NCBI RefSeq assembly: GCF_003086295.3
Contig: NC_092052.1
Location: forward strand, 75,757,559 to 75,821,558
Source: Arachis hypogaea
Taxonomy: Eukaryota > Streptophyta > Magnoliopsida > Fabales > Fabaceae
Direction of reading: 5' to 3'
DNA length: 64,000 nt
The first letter of the stretch is position 1. Each line of letters starts with the position of its first letter. The notes beneath the pieces were generated by a model. It saw only the letters and a program-made list of their open reading frames with translations, had not been told where the DNA came from and did no database searches. Positions 45,753 to 56,792 of the stretch are shown one piece after another. A program made the position numbers and the translations under genes.

Positions 45753-48488
45753 TCATGTGTCTCCATAACGTAGCTCAATATGCTTCAGAGAGAGGATTTT
45801 GATTACTGTATAAACCCATGCTGGATTGCTGGTCAACACCACCTTCATTCCTGGGGAGAAACCTTCAGTGGGGATCTTTTTGTTTCTCCATCCTCTGGAT
45901 ATTTTTTTCTTTTTGGGGACCTCCTCCTTGGTGGATGATGCAGTTTCAATACCAAACTTAGGTTTGATGTCATGCGGAATTTTATCGGTTGTCACCACAG
46001 GAGGTTTGAGTTGCAAATTCTGTTGTGCATCATCAGGGGGTTCTTGAAGGTTTGGATCAATAAGCTCAGCCTGCATGCACCTCTCTTCTTCACCTGTTGA
46101 ATGTACATCTTTGAAGACATGAAAGACCAGTTGCTCATTATGCACTCTAAGCACTAATTCACCCACTTCTACATCAATTAGAGCTCTTCCAGTGGCTAGA
46201 AATGGTCTTCCTAGAATTATAGAGGCATTCTCATCCTCCCCTGTATCAAGAATCACAAAATCTGCTGGGAGGAAGAACTTACCCACTTTGACCAAGATAT
46301 TCTCCACTAATCCGTATGCTGGCTTCATAGATTTTTCTGCCATCTGTAATGCTATCTTTGTGGGTTGTGTCTCTTGGATCTGCAGCTTCTTCATCACAGA
46401 CAAGGGCATTAAATTGATGCTTGCTCCCAGATCACATAACGCTTTCTCAAAGGTTGTGCTCCCAATGGTGCATGGAATTTGAAAGCTCCCTGGATCTGGC
46501 ATCTTCCTTGGCAAGTTATTCTGAATGACAGCACTACATTCCTTAGTCAGGACTACTGTCTCATCTCCCTTTAAACGCTTTTTCTTTGACAACAGCTCCT
46601 TCATGAACTTGACATAGATAGGCATTTGCTCTAAAACCTCAGCAACAGGAATATTGATTTGTAACTTTCTGAAGATTTCCAAGAACATTGAAAACTGCTT
46701 GTCCTTGGTCTCCTTTTGAAGTCTCTGAGGATACGGCATCTTAGGCTTGTACTCAGGAGCCTTTGGCAGTGTAGGATAAGTGTCAAGAGAGTCTGGGAAT
46801 GGGTTGTCTGCACGCTTTGGAGGGGCGTGCTCTACTTCTTGCTTCTTCTCATCTGGAGCTTCTTTTTCAACTAGCTCTTCATTGGCCTTGGTCTCAGAGC
46901 TAGCTACTTTACCACTTCTCAATTGAATAGCCTTGCAATCTTCTCCTGGGTTCACCACTGTATCCTCTTGAAATGTACTTGCAGACTTCTCAAGTATTTG
47001 CTTACTCAGTTGGCCCACTAGCACCTCTAAGTTTCTAATAGAGGCTCTGGTTTCCTGTATAACTTGTGCTTCCGTACTTGCCACTTGTTCACTTATTACG
47101 GTGATAGCCTTGCATTCCTCTCTTGGATTTGGAATTGTGTTACCAGGAAGGCTATTAGTGGTCCTCTGATCAATTTCATTAACTTTTGTGGCTAATTGAC
47201 CGATTTGAATCTCCAGGTTTTTGATGGATGCTCTGGTTTCCTGTCTAAAACCTGTCAATATTGCTTCCAAATCATTGTTCTGCTGGAAATTGCCCTGAGA
47301 ACTATTGTTGAAGTTCTAAGGTCTCTGAGGTTGGTCCCTCCACCCAAAGTTTGGGTAATTCCTCCATCCCTGGTTGTATGTCTTAGAATATGGATCATTG
47401 TTGGGATTTCTAGGACCACTCCCCATGTAATTCACCTGTTCAGAAGAAGGTTGAGCATAATCATAATTATCATTTTGTATAAAGTTACCTGTCATATCAT
47501 AGGAGGTATCTTGGGGTGGATTTTGAGTGTTGATAGCTGAGACTTGCATGCCACCCATCTGTTGAGTAAGTAGATTTATCTGCTGAGACATAAGCTTGTT
47601 CTGAGCAAGAAGAGCATTAACAGCTTCTACTTCCAACACACCTCTCTTTTGAGAGGTTTCAGAGTTCACAGGATTCCTGTTAGATGAGTAGAGATATTGG
47701 TTGCTTGCAACTAATTCAATCAGCTCAATAGTCTCCTCTGGTGTCTTCTTCTTGTGCAATGAACCGCCTGCAGAGGTATCTAAGCTCATCTTTGACATCT
47801 CTCCTAAACCTTCATAAAAGATATCCAGTTGGGTCCACTTGGAGAACATGTCAGGAGGGCATTGCCTAGTCAATAGCTTGTATCTCTCCCAAGCTTCATA
47901 AAGAGTTTCACCCTCCTTCTGTCTGAAAGTCTGAACCTCCAACCTAAGCTTAGTCAACTTCTTTGGTGGGAAAAATTTAGTGAGAAATTCAGTAACGACC
48001 TTTTCCCAAGTATTCAGACTCTCCTTTGGTTGGGAATCTAGCCATAGCTTTGCTTTATCCCTCAGAGCAAAAGGGAAAAGCATGAGTTTGTACACCTCTG
48101 GGTTTACTCCATTTGTCTTCACAGTATCACATATCTGCAGAAAATCAGAAATAAATTGATTTGGATCTTCATGAGAAAGTCCATGATACTGGCAGTTTTG
48201 TTGCACCAGGGTGACCAATTGTGGCTTCAACTCAAAGTTGTTTGCAGTTATAGGAGGCACCACAATACTTTTTCCATAAAGATCCGCAGTAGGGGCAGAA
48301 TAAGAGCCAAGCACTCTCCTCTATTGATCATCCCCATTCGGATTTACCACATTGGCATTAGCATTATTATTTGCCATAGTGGATTCTGCAGCCTTGCAAA
48401 GTCTTGCTTGTTGTAAACGTTGCCTGAAAGTTCTTTCAGGTTCAGGATCAAAATCTAAGAGATGTTCTTTGTCTCTATTCCTGCGCAT
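45753..48488 (-). pseudogene. Element F gag-protease with integrase-tail-like end
   Basis: It starts MRRNRDKEHLLDFDPEPERT at 48488. Two TAG codons (48323-48321 and 47318-47316, both where CAG is expected) and a TGA (45755-45753) break one continuous frame. Capsid blocks (LMLFPFALRDKAKLWLDSQP, ETLYEAWERYKLL) are followed by LEIQIGQLATK and LEVLVGQLSK. The protease site is CDLGAS (Asp at 46433) with ILGRPFL. About 100 codons later the protein reads FSPGMKVVL...VYTVIKILSLKHIEL, and past the TGA, KFKVRGEELSPY. This resembles the integrase C-terminal FxPGDLVLL...FKVNGxRLKxY layout. RT, RNase H and integrase core are missing. Confidence 0.85.
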
Positions 48489-49128
48489 ACACAAGCAGAA
48501 AACAAGAAAAAATGGGACTCTCTACGTCAGAGTGCAGAGAAGTCCCTGAGGTAACTTGTGTAAAATAAAATAAAAATACTAAATAGATAAAAAATTCAAA
48601 AATTTAAAAGAAAAAAATAAACAGAAAAATTAAAATAAAAACAACTGGGTAACACCAAACTTAATTTCAGAAATTAAGAAAAAAAAATATTAATACTAAA
48701 ATATTTATTTATTTATTTAATTTTTAATTTTTTTTAAAATTTAAAGATAAAAACAAAACTAATAAAATATAGAAAGAGAAAATAAAATAATGGAAGTAAA
48801 CCAAAAACAAAAATAAAAAAAAATAAAAATAGAAGGAAATTAAAATAAAAATGAAATAATAAAATATAAAAAAATAAAAACGAACTAAAAAAAGAGAAAG
48901 AAAGATCAAAGCAAAAGGACGTAAAGGAAACAGGAAGGGGGGGAGAAACGAACGAAACTGTACGGAAAATAAAATAAAAAATAACGTAAATGAGAAAAAA
49001 ATTTTAACGTAAAAAAAATTAACTAAAAAAATGCAAAATAAAAATTTATAATAAAATAAAATAAAAAATATAAAAAAAATTATTTAATCTAAGCAATCAA
49101 ACAACGAATAGTTGTTAATCACAGTCAT
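48489..49128 (-). other. Element F leader
   Basis: An extremely A/T-rich untranslated leader between the primer site and gag. On the minus strand it has one AAGTTTGGTGTT (48662-48652). No protein. Confidence 0.5.
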
Positions 49129-49146
49129 TTCCCGACAACGGCGCCA
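49129..49146 (-). promoter_or_regulatory. Element F primer-binding site (tRNA-Asp, two changes)
   Basis: Minus strand TGGCGCCGTTGTCGGGAA, six bases inside the 5' LTR. Two mismatches to the tRNA-Asp complement. Confidence 0.85.
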
Positions 49147-49152
49147 AAAACT

Positions 49153-50553
49153 TGGTGCGGTATTTTACAACCACACTTACTAACCGGCAAGTGTACCGGG
49201 TCGTACCAAGTAATACTTTACGTGAGTAAGGGTCGATCCCACGAGGATTGATGGACTAAGCAACAATAGTGTTTGATAGGCTTAGTTAGACGAACAAAAA
49301 TTGGTGTTGAGATGCAGTATAAAAGACATTAAACAATATCAAAAATATTGAAGAAGGGCAAGTAATTAAGTTGGGAATAAAATATGGAGAAGATAGTTAA
49401 GGTTTCAGAGTTATCTATTTTTTCGGATTAATTTTTCTTATTAACTATTTTAATCATGTAGGATTTAATTTATGTCAAACTATATGTGACTAGACCCTAA
49501 TTCCTTAGACCTTCCTAGTCTCCTCTAAAATTCATCAACAGCCAATTTCTTGGTCAATTAATTCCAATTAGAGGGTGATAATCAAATTCCAGTTTATATG
49601 CCACAAAAACTCTAATTACCCAAAAATAAAAGGATTATATGTCACTTATCCCGTTAAATCCAAATAATTAAAATTTAGGAGAAATTATTTTCAAGCTGTG
49701 TTCAAGTAAAGAGCATTTCCAAGTTTTACAAGAACTCAAATAGAAAGAGGGTCATACTTCCGTTCAACCCAAATTCATAAAATAAAGAGCGAAAACAATT
49801 CTTAAATTGTAAATCCACACATAAATTAAAATAGTAAAAGCAATAAAATTAATCCATAGAAATAGACAGAACTCCTAACCTTAACAGTGGAGGTTTAGTT
49901 GCTCATGAAAAATAGAAAATATGGATTCAGGTAAAAATGTACCGAGTTCCAATCTGATGGCCTCAAATTCCTTTTTATAACTAATCCTAATAAATTTAAA
50001 ATCTAATATTTAAAATTAAACTTAAAATAATATCTTTTCCTAATTTAAGATTTGAATTTAAATTTGAATTAATTAACAGATCTTCAGTTGATGAGTGGGG
50101 ACCACTTGTTCTGTCCATTCTGCAGCTTCTAATCTGTGTTTTTTGGGCTGAAAATTGAGTTAAAACAGCCCATAAATCGCCCCCAGCGTTTTCTGCATTT
50201 TCTGCACGTGGCGCACGTGACGCGTCCGCGTCGTCCACGCGTTCGCGTCATTTGTGCAGATTCCAGTCCACGCGATCGCGTCAGGTACGCGATCGCGTCA
50301 TTGCGATTTCCTCTATTCCGCGCGGTCGCGTGAGCCATGCGTCCGCGTCGGTATTTGCTGGTCATCTCCTTGCCTTTTTCTCTTTCTCTGCAGAAACTTC
50401 ATCAAATCCCTCCGAATGCTACCTAAATTAAATAAAATTGCACAAAACTCAAAATAGCATCCATAGTGGCTAAAATATAATTAATTCTTAATTAAATTCA
50501 ATAATTTATGTGCAAATTCACTAGGAAAAGATAGGAAAGATGCTCACGCATCA
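49153..50553 (-). repeat. Element F 5' LTR
   Basis: It begins on the minus strand with TGATGCGTGAGCATC (50553) and ends CCGCACCA. TATAAAAAGG at 49979-49970. ACGCG-type palindromes at 50215-50350. CCGG..CCGG at 49184-49199 and a CTTTAC/GTAAGG hairpin at 49216-49231. Confidence 0.9.
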
Positions 50554-50558
50554 TTTAC

Positions 50559-52525
50559 CTTATCCCTCCTCTGTGAGGGAAGTCCGTTCGTTCCTTGGCC
50601 ATGCAGGTTTTTACAGGAGATTCATTAAGGACTTCAGTAAGGTAGCACTTCCCTTATCTATACTACTGCAGAAGGATATTGAGTTCGAGTTCAGTGAGGA
50701 TTGCAAACAAGCGTTTGATAAGCTGAAGACCACCCTGACTCAAGCTCCAATTGTGAGAGGACCAGATTGGAGCCAGCCATTTGAAATAATGTGCGACGCC
50801 TCCAACCATGCAGTAAGAGCATCACTGGCTCAGCGTGAAGGTAAGGACCCCTTTGTTATTGCTTATGCGTCTAAAACTTTAGATGCCGCTCAGTCTAATT
50901 ACACTACTACTGAGAAAGAGCTTCTTGCTATTGTTTTTACTCTGGATAAATTCCAAGCCTATTTACTTGGTACGAAGGTAGTAGTGTACTCAGACCACGC
51001 AGATCTAAAGTATCTATTAGCTAAAAAGGAATCCAAACCAAGGCTTATACGTTGGATACTGCTATTACAAGAATTTGATTTAGAAATTAAGGATAGGAGT
51101 GGTAACCAGAATTTAGTGGCAGACCACTTTAGTCGCCTTGAGCACATTACAGATGACCCCACTCCTATAGCTGATAATTTCCCATTTGATAACCTGCAAG
51201 CAGTATCTGAGGTAGTCCCTTGGTATGCACCTGTAGCTAATTATCTAGTTCGCCGCACCTTTCCTCCAAACTTTTCTAAGCATCAAAGAGACAAGCTGAA
51301 AAGCAAGTCTAAATATTATATATGGGATGACCCATATTTATGGAGATGTGGCGCTGACCAGGTAATTAGACGGTGTGTGCCTCAATCAGAATTCCAGTCC
51401 ATCTTAGAGGCCTGTCACTCATCTGAGAGTGGAGGACATTTTGGCCCTCAAAGAACAACTAGAAAAATCTTAGACTGTGGATTCTGGTGGCCTACTCTTT
51501 TTAGAGACGCTGCTGAATTTTGTAGACCTTGTTTCCCATGCCAAAAATTTGGTAATATATCCAAGAGGGATGAGATGCCTCAAAAAATTATGCTTTTCTG
51601 TGAAATTTTTGATGTTTGGGGCATTGACTTCATGGGTCCATTTCCAAATTCTAATGGTTATTTTTACATATTGTTAGCTGTGGATTATGTTTCCAAATGG
51701 GTGGAAGCAATTCCTACCTGCACTGATGATGCTAACACTGTTGTTTACTTTGTGAGAAACCACATTATTTGTCGCTTTGGATCACCACGAGCAATCGTGA
51801 GCGATCAAGGCACCCATTTTCGTAACAGGAGACTAACAGGATTAATGAAGAAACACGGGATAATTTATAAGGTTGCAACAGCCTACCATCCTCAGACTAA
51901 TGGGCAAGCCGAGGTGTCAAACAGAGAGATAAAGCGTATCTTGCAGAAGATAGTCAAACCTCATAGAAGAGACTGGAGCACCAGGCTACAAGATGCACTC
52001 TGGGCATACAGAACAGCATACAAAACACCCATTGGGATGAGTCCTTTCAGCTTAGTTTATGGAAAAGCTTGTCATCTCCCTGTTGAAGTAGAGCACAAAG
52101 CCTTTTGGGCAGTAAAGGAGTGCAACATGGGAATTGAGAAAGCCGGAGCTGAAAGGAAGTTGCAGCTGCAAGAACTGGAAAACCTTCGCCTAGAAGCTTA
52201 TGAGAACTCCAGACTATACAAGGAGAAGATGAAGGCTGTACATGATCAGCACATCAAGAGAAAAGAGTTCCAACCTGGGGATTTAGTCCTCCTTTACAAA
52301 TCTCGATTGAGGCTTATGCCAGGCAAGTTGAGATCAAGATGGGAAGGTCCATACAGAGTCGAGAAGGCCGAACCGTACGGAGTTTTTCACCTAATTCATC
52401 CTTCCAGCTCTGAACTTATCAAAGTTAATGGACATCGTTTAAAGCTGTACCATGGTGAGAGGATGAAGAAAAACAAGGAGCTCGAGATCTTCCTCTTGGA
52501 AGATCCCCACATAGCCGAAGACTGA
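50559..52525 (+). CDS. Element E RT end, RNase H and integrase
   Basis: A continuous 655-codon continuation of the RT frame after the F insertion. The open frame itself begins at 50540, but its first codons belong to the F LTR. RT thumb [17 protein letters not shown] is at once present. RNase H has MCDAS, TEKEL, YSDH and ADHFSR. The integrase zinc domain has H..GGH (about 51416-51439) and CFPCQ (51530-51544). The catalytic triad is D in GIDFMG (51626), D in VSDQG (51803) and E in GQAEVS (51911), with 35 residues between the last two. A GPY/F motif ([16 protein letters not shown]) lies near 52340. No stop interrupts it, so it is the best preserved pol segment here. In a cell it would integrate cDNA into chromosomes. 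Confidence 0.95.
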
Positions 52526-52547
52526 GCTAGTGGAGCGTCCAACTTAC

Positions 52548-52588
52548 GAACGTTAAAGCAAAGTGCTAGGTGGGAGACAACCCACCAT
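52548..52588 (+). promoter_or_regulatory. Post-integrase hairpin, element E variant
   Basis: Twenty-odd bases after the integrase stop, GTTAAAGCAAAGTGCTAG leads into GGTGGG-AGACAA-CCCACC (52569-52586). It matches the TTGGG-AGGCAA-CCCAA hairpin of the other elements with two compensating pair changes. Confidence 0.7.
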
Positions 52589-52694
52589 GGTATGATCGTT
52601 CTTTTCTTTATTCTTAGTTTTCCTATTCAATAACTATTCTCTTTATTAGTGTATTTTGTGCATCTGCATTTACATACTTTTATTTAAAAAAAAA

Positions 52695-53255
52695 ATCACG
52701 CGACGCGACTGCCTCATTGACGCGTCCGCGCCGCAAGTGATTGGAGAAAATAAGAAAACGAATAGAGAGTCACGCGAGAGCGTGGCTGGAGGTGTACCCG
52801 TGGCACAAATCGCCCCACGTGACCACGTCGCTGACGCGTCCGCGTCGAGTGGGAACATTGGCCTCCCACGCGACCGCGTCACTCACGCGACCGCGTCACT
52901 CACGCGGCCGCAGGCCCTGGAATTCGACGTGAAAAGGGTGCATGACCGAAAGTTGTGCTAGAGTGGTGCTGGATTGGCGCTGAACGCATAATTCTTCCTA
53001 CGCGGACGCATGGCTCACGCGTCCGCGTCATATCCTTCCAATGGCCACTCACGCGATCGCATGCCCCACGCGATCGCGTCACCCCAGATTTGGCAAAAAT
53101 AAAATTTCAAACAGAGAGTTGTGCGAGCACGAGGCTGCCCTCGCGCCAGTAGCATAAAACGGGTCATGCGACCGCGTGACCGACGCGACCGCGTCAATTA
53201 GTATAAGTGCAAGTCGCGCGACTGCGTTCCTCACGCGACCGCGTCGCTTGCGCCA
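52695..53255 (+). repeat. ACGCGACCGCGTC-type palindrome array, element E 3' region
   Basis: About fifteen palindromic words such as GACGCGTCCGCGTC, CACGCGACCGCGTCA and CACGCGATCGCGTCA are scattered over 560 bp. The E LTRs carry the same words. Composition is far more GC-rich than the surroundings. Confidence 0.85.
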
Positions 53256-54072
53256 CACAGCTTCCCTGATTTGCCAATTATCTTATCTTTCTTTTCCCCA
53301 AATCCTATTTTCTCTTTTCCTTCCTTATTTCTTCCTTCTCCCTTCTTCCTTCTTTCTCACTTTTTACTCTCTCTCTCTCTCTCTCACTCCCATTAACAAG
53401 GTTTTCTTTTCTTCTTTCCCCCCTTACTTTTCTATTATTCTTCTTATTTTTATATGTTATCTTCTTTTCTTTTCTTTTTACTTTCATTATCCATATTTTT
53501 TTTTCTTTCTTTTTCCTTTTTACTTGGTGTTGGAAAATAATTTAAGTCATTATTTCTCATTATATGCTTGTGGATTGTTGTAAAAATATTTGGCAATTAT
53601 ATATATTACCTTTTTAAAGGGTTGCTTGCATGTTCACTTTAATACTTTCTATATCTTATTTACCATGCATGCTATGTGTTTGTGAAAAAGCCAATATGGC
53701 ATTATGCATTTTTCTACGTTATTCTATTCTACTATTAAATGCTTGTTTTTCACAAAACCCCTTTCATATTTTATTAATTGAATTTAATTGTCAATACAAA
53801 CGTGATGGCTAGTTTGTTACGAGTGATAACACATTCAACTAATCAAATGCTTGATCTATGCTACTCATGCCTTTGCCTGCATGCCAATAAACCCCTTGCA
53901 TTTAATTATCCTCCAATGCACTTGCTATATTTTCATTGATGAACTTTTTACATGTAGTCATCACCATGTGTTAACAACATCCTCTTTACTGTGCATTTCT
54001 TATCACTTATACAACCCTCTTCCTTGCTCTATCTCTTTGAATTTACGTTACTTTCTTTTTTCCCTTTTCAGG
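53256..54072 (+). other. Element E spacer before envelope-position ORF
   Basis: Pyrimidine-rich, with a CT microsatellite (about 53369-53386). It ends in TTCTTTTTTCCCTTTTCAG one base before the ATG at 54073, a good plant 3' splice-site sequence. This would fit expression of the next ORF from a spliced transcript. Confidence 0.5.
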
Positions 54073-55326
54073 ATGGCCACCAAGAAAGGAAAAGAGAAAG
54101 CTACTCCCAAACCATCAGCAAGAAGAGGAACAAAAAGAGCATTAGTGGCAGAGCCCTCTTCAACTGCGGTTAAACCCTCAACAAAAAGAACTAAGAGGAT
54201 TATAAAGGTTGATGATAAAGAAAAAGCCTTCCCAGCAAAGGACACTGCGCGATTTCCCAATCGCTACTGTGAGCAGATGTTCTCCATCCTGGCAGAAAGG
54301 AGTTACAACAACGGATACCTTCTTCTCCTCCCAAACCATATTGCTACCTTTGTTGAGCCGCAAATTGCACAAAGACAATGGGGTTTCCTACAGAGACAGC
54401 CGAGGCAGGTCAATCTTTCTTGGGTAGTCGAGTTCTACTCCAACTTCCACCTGCCAACCCTGCAGTCTGTCTTTGTCCGTCAGAAGCAAGTCCCCATTAC
54501 AGAAGAGGCCATTCAAAGAGCTCTAGGTCTTCCCCCTATTTCTGAAGGATTGGACGACTTTCAAGAAGCCGCACTCAAGCGCCAGCTATACCAATTTGAC
54601 TGGGACGCCGTTCTCAGAGTTATCGCACTACCTGGTAGCCGTTGGATCTACGGATACCATCGTACCCGCCCTAAGGGAATATCGGCTTCAGCACTTACCT
54701 TTGAGGCTCACGTATGGGCACAGATCATGTCCCATTACGTCTTTCCGAGCACTCACGAGTCCTCCTTCACTGCAGACATAGCCGTTCTACTATGGTGCAT
54801 CCTTACAGACCAACCTCTGAATCTACCGAGACATATCCGGAATGCCATGGGACATGTGCAAATTGCGGGCAACTTACCTTTTCCCGCCCTGGTCTCAGAT
54901 CTTGTCTCAGCAGCCGGAGTCTCCTACAGAGCTGGGGACACCAAAGCCATGCTTCCACGGGATGATTAGTATGTCCCTAACGGGAAATACATCAGACCTC
55001 CACCAGCCGCCACAAGCCATCAGACTGAACCGGTTGAAGATATTCCTTCTTCACCACCACAAGCACCTACAACAGACCAACTGCTCCATCAGATACTCGA
55101 AAGGTTGGATCGGCAGGAACACAAAGCTAAGATGAGAGAGCGCCGTAACAAGCGCTGATTCACATACCTCAAGGAGTTGATTATGGGAAAATTCAAGGAC
55201 TCAGACACCCCGGACTCCACTTCCTTTACCAGCACAGGAAGCCATGATGGTCCCGACTATGGAGATACTGCTACCAGCCCACCTTTGTTCCTGACAGATG
55301 GCACCAAGGACGGTGCAAAGCCTTAA
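54073..55326 (+). pseudogene. Element E envelope-position ORF, 'putative plant transposon protein' family
   Basis: It starts MATKKGKEKATPKPSARRGTK, a basic and probably nuclear-type N-terminus. The core (RFPNRYCEQMFSILAERSY, LSWVVEFYSNFHLPTL, PITEEAIQRALGLPP, VWAQIMSHYVFPSTH) follows the same order as the G protein. TAG at 54967-54969 and TGA at 55156-55158 interrupt a 417-codon frame that ends at TAA 55324. A heptad tail (LHQILERLDRQEHK) lies between the stops. There is no signal peptide or membrane helix. The role is unknown. Confidence 0.8.
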
Positions 55327-55338
55327 GTGTGGGGAGGT
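55325..55338 (+). promoter_or_regulatory. Internal copy of element E polypurine tract
   Basis: AAGTGTGGGGAGGT begins in the stop codon of the envelope-position ORF. The identical 14-mer occurs at 56779-56792 directly before the 3' LTR. Confidence 0.75.
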
Positions 55339-56778
55339 CGGTCAGTACCTGACTTCCGGAGGTAATTTCTTTTCCCTAAACACCAATAAATTACGATATT
55401 TAGTTAGTTTTTCTTTTGTAGAATAGGATAAATTGCATAGTAATAGGTTAGTTGCATGCATGTTCTACTTGATTGAAAAGACAATAAGTTTTCTTCTAAG
55501 ACCCTATTTTTGGAACAAAATTTCACTAACTTTAATTAAAATTTTTATGTTAAATTTGCTTGAAGTTGTATTTGGAACATAATTTTTAAGCTAAAGAACA
55601 CACAACCTGCGAGATTTGAGCCTTTATGCATGGTTACATTATTTAACCATAATTATTTTATTCTTGTGTGTTTAATTCTCTATGATTGTAATCTATATTT
55701 TGTTTCATCCTATATATCCAATGTTTATTATATTTGTATGCTTGCATATGATTGAAGCCATTATTTGCTTAAACTCACTTATCCAAATTAAACCTACCCT
55801 TTCAATTACCTTTGTTAGCCACTTTGAGCCTTTAAATCCCATTTGTTCTATATTTTACCACATTACTAGCCTTAAGCGAAAAAATAATTATATATCCCAA
55901 ATTGAATCTTTGGTTAGCTTAAGATAGAATTGGGTGTGCTAATTAAGTATGGGAAATTGTGGGAACAAAAGATAATAAGGGAATGTGTCATGATAATATA
56001 ATGGAAATTTGGATACCTACTCATGTGAAACTATAAGAATTAAAAAATCTATGTGCATTGATAAGCTATGTTTATTTTTATGTTCATTAAAAAAAAAACC
56101 AAAAATATTCAATAAATAAATAAGGGGACAAAATCACACCAATGCTAAGTTAAGAATTCAAAGATCAATGCATGTATGATAAAATTAAAATAAAAAGTTG
56201 ATACACGAGTATGGAATGTGAAAGGGAAATTCCGGGTAGCTAGGTATGAATTCTAAAGTTATATAGAATATATATAGGTTATGTTAAAGCTTGGGTTAAT
56301 CAAAGATTCAGTTTATAAGCTTACTTAGCCACATATGTATCCTTACCATTACCTTGGCCCCATTACAACCTTGAAAATACCTCATGATGTTTGCATTGGT
56401 ATATTAAATGTTGTTGATTGGTTAGGAAAAGAACAAAAATTAGAGAGCATGATTAGAGAAGGATAGAGTGATTGCCCTATACACTAGAGAGATTAGAGCG
56501 TACATACATCATCAATGAGGGTTCAATGCTTAAAATTCTATGTTCCCTGCTTTCATGAGCTACCTTCTTGCATTTTTATCTGTTCTTACTGTATAAGAAT
56601 TGAATTAGTGGAATTTGATTTGTAATTGTTTTGAAGAGCTTATTTACTATTGATCACGTGGACAAGAATCATATAGTTGCATTCACATACATAGGTTGCA
56701 TTGCATTGCATGAGTTTTACATGTTCCTACTCATTTATTTTATCTCCTTCAACTAAGCATGAGGACATGCTAATGTTT
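55339..56778 (+). other. Element E 3' untranslated region
   Basis: About 1.4 kb of AT-rich DNA between the two copies of the polypurine motif. I see no coding or RNA feature. Confidence 0.5.
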
Positions 56779-56792
56779 AAGTGTGGGGAGGT
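56779..56792 (+). promoter_or_regulatory. Element E 3' polypurine tract
   Basis: AAGTGTGGGGAGGT abuts the 3' LTR start (TGATAAACC at 56793). It is the expected primer site for plus-strand DNA synthesis. Confidence 0.85.

Larger units (their letters stand above)
31308..50553 (-). mobile_element. Non-autonomous LTR retrotransposon F, split by G
   Basis: Minus orientation. TTTAC is duplicated on both sides. LTRs are about 1.4 kb and differ by roughly 2.5 percent by eye, so F is older than G inside it. The interior (43686-49152) encodes gag and protease, then jumps to an integrase-tail-like segment without RT, RNase H or integrase core. Length without G is about 8.3 kb. Confidence 0.9.

Noticed and set aside
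48724..48909. Minus-strand Phe/Tyr-rich frame as a membrane peptide
   Set aside because: It is a by-product of the extreme A-rich leader of element F, with no start context and low complexity.
45058..53255. GC-rich regularly spaced repeats as CRISPR arrays
   Set aside because: The words are short palindromes with irregular spacing in a plant retrotransposon; there are no constant-length spacers and no cas genes.
53369..53390. CT microsatellite as a regulatory GAGA element
   Set aside because: It is a plain simple-sequence repeat inside a retrotransposon leader, and nothing ties it to a promoter.
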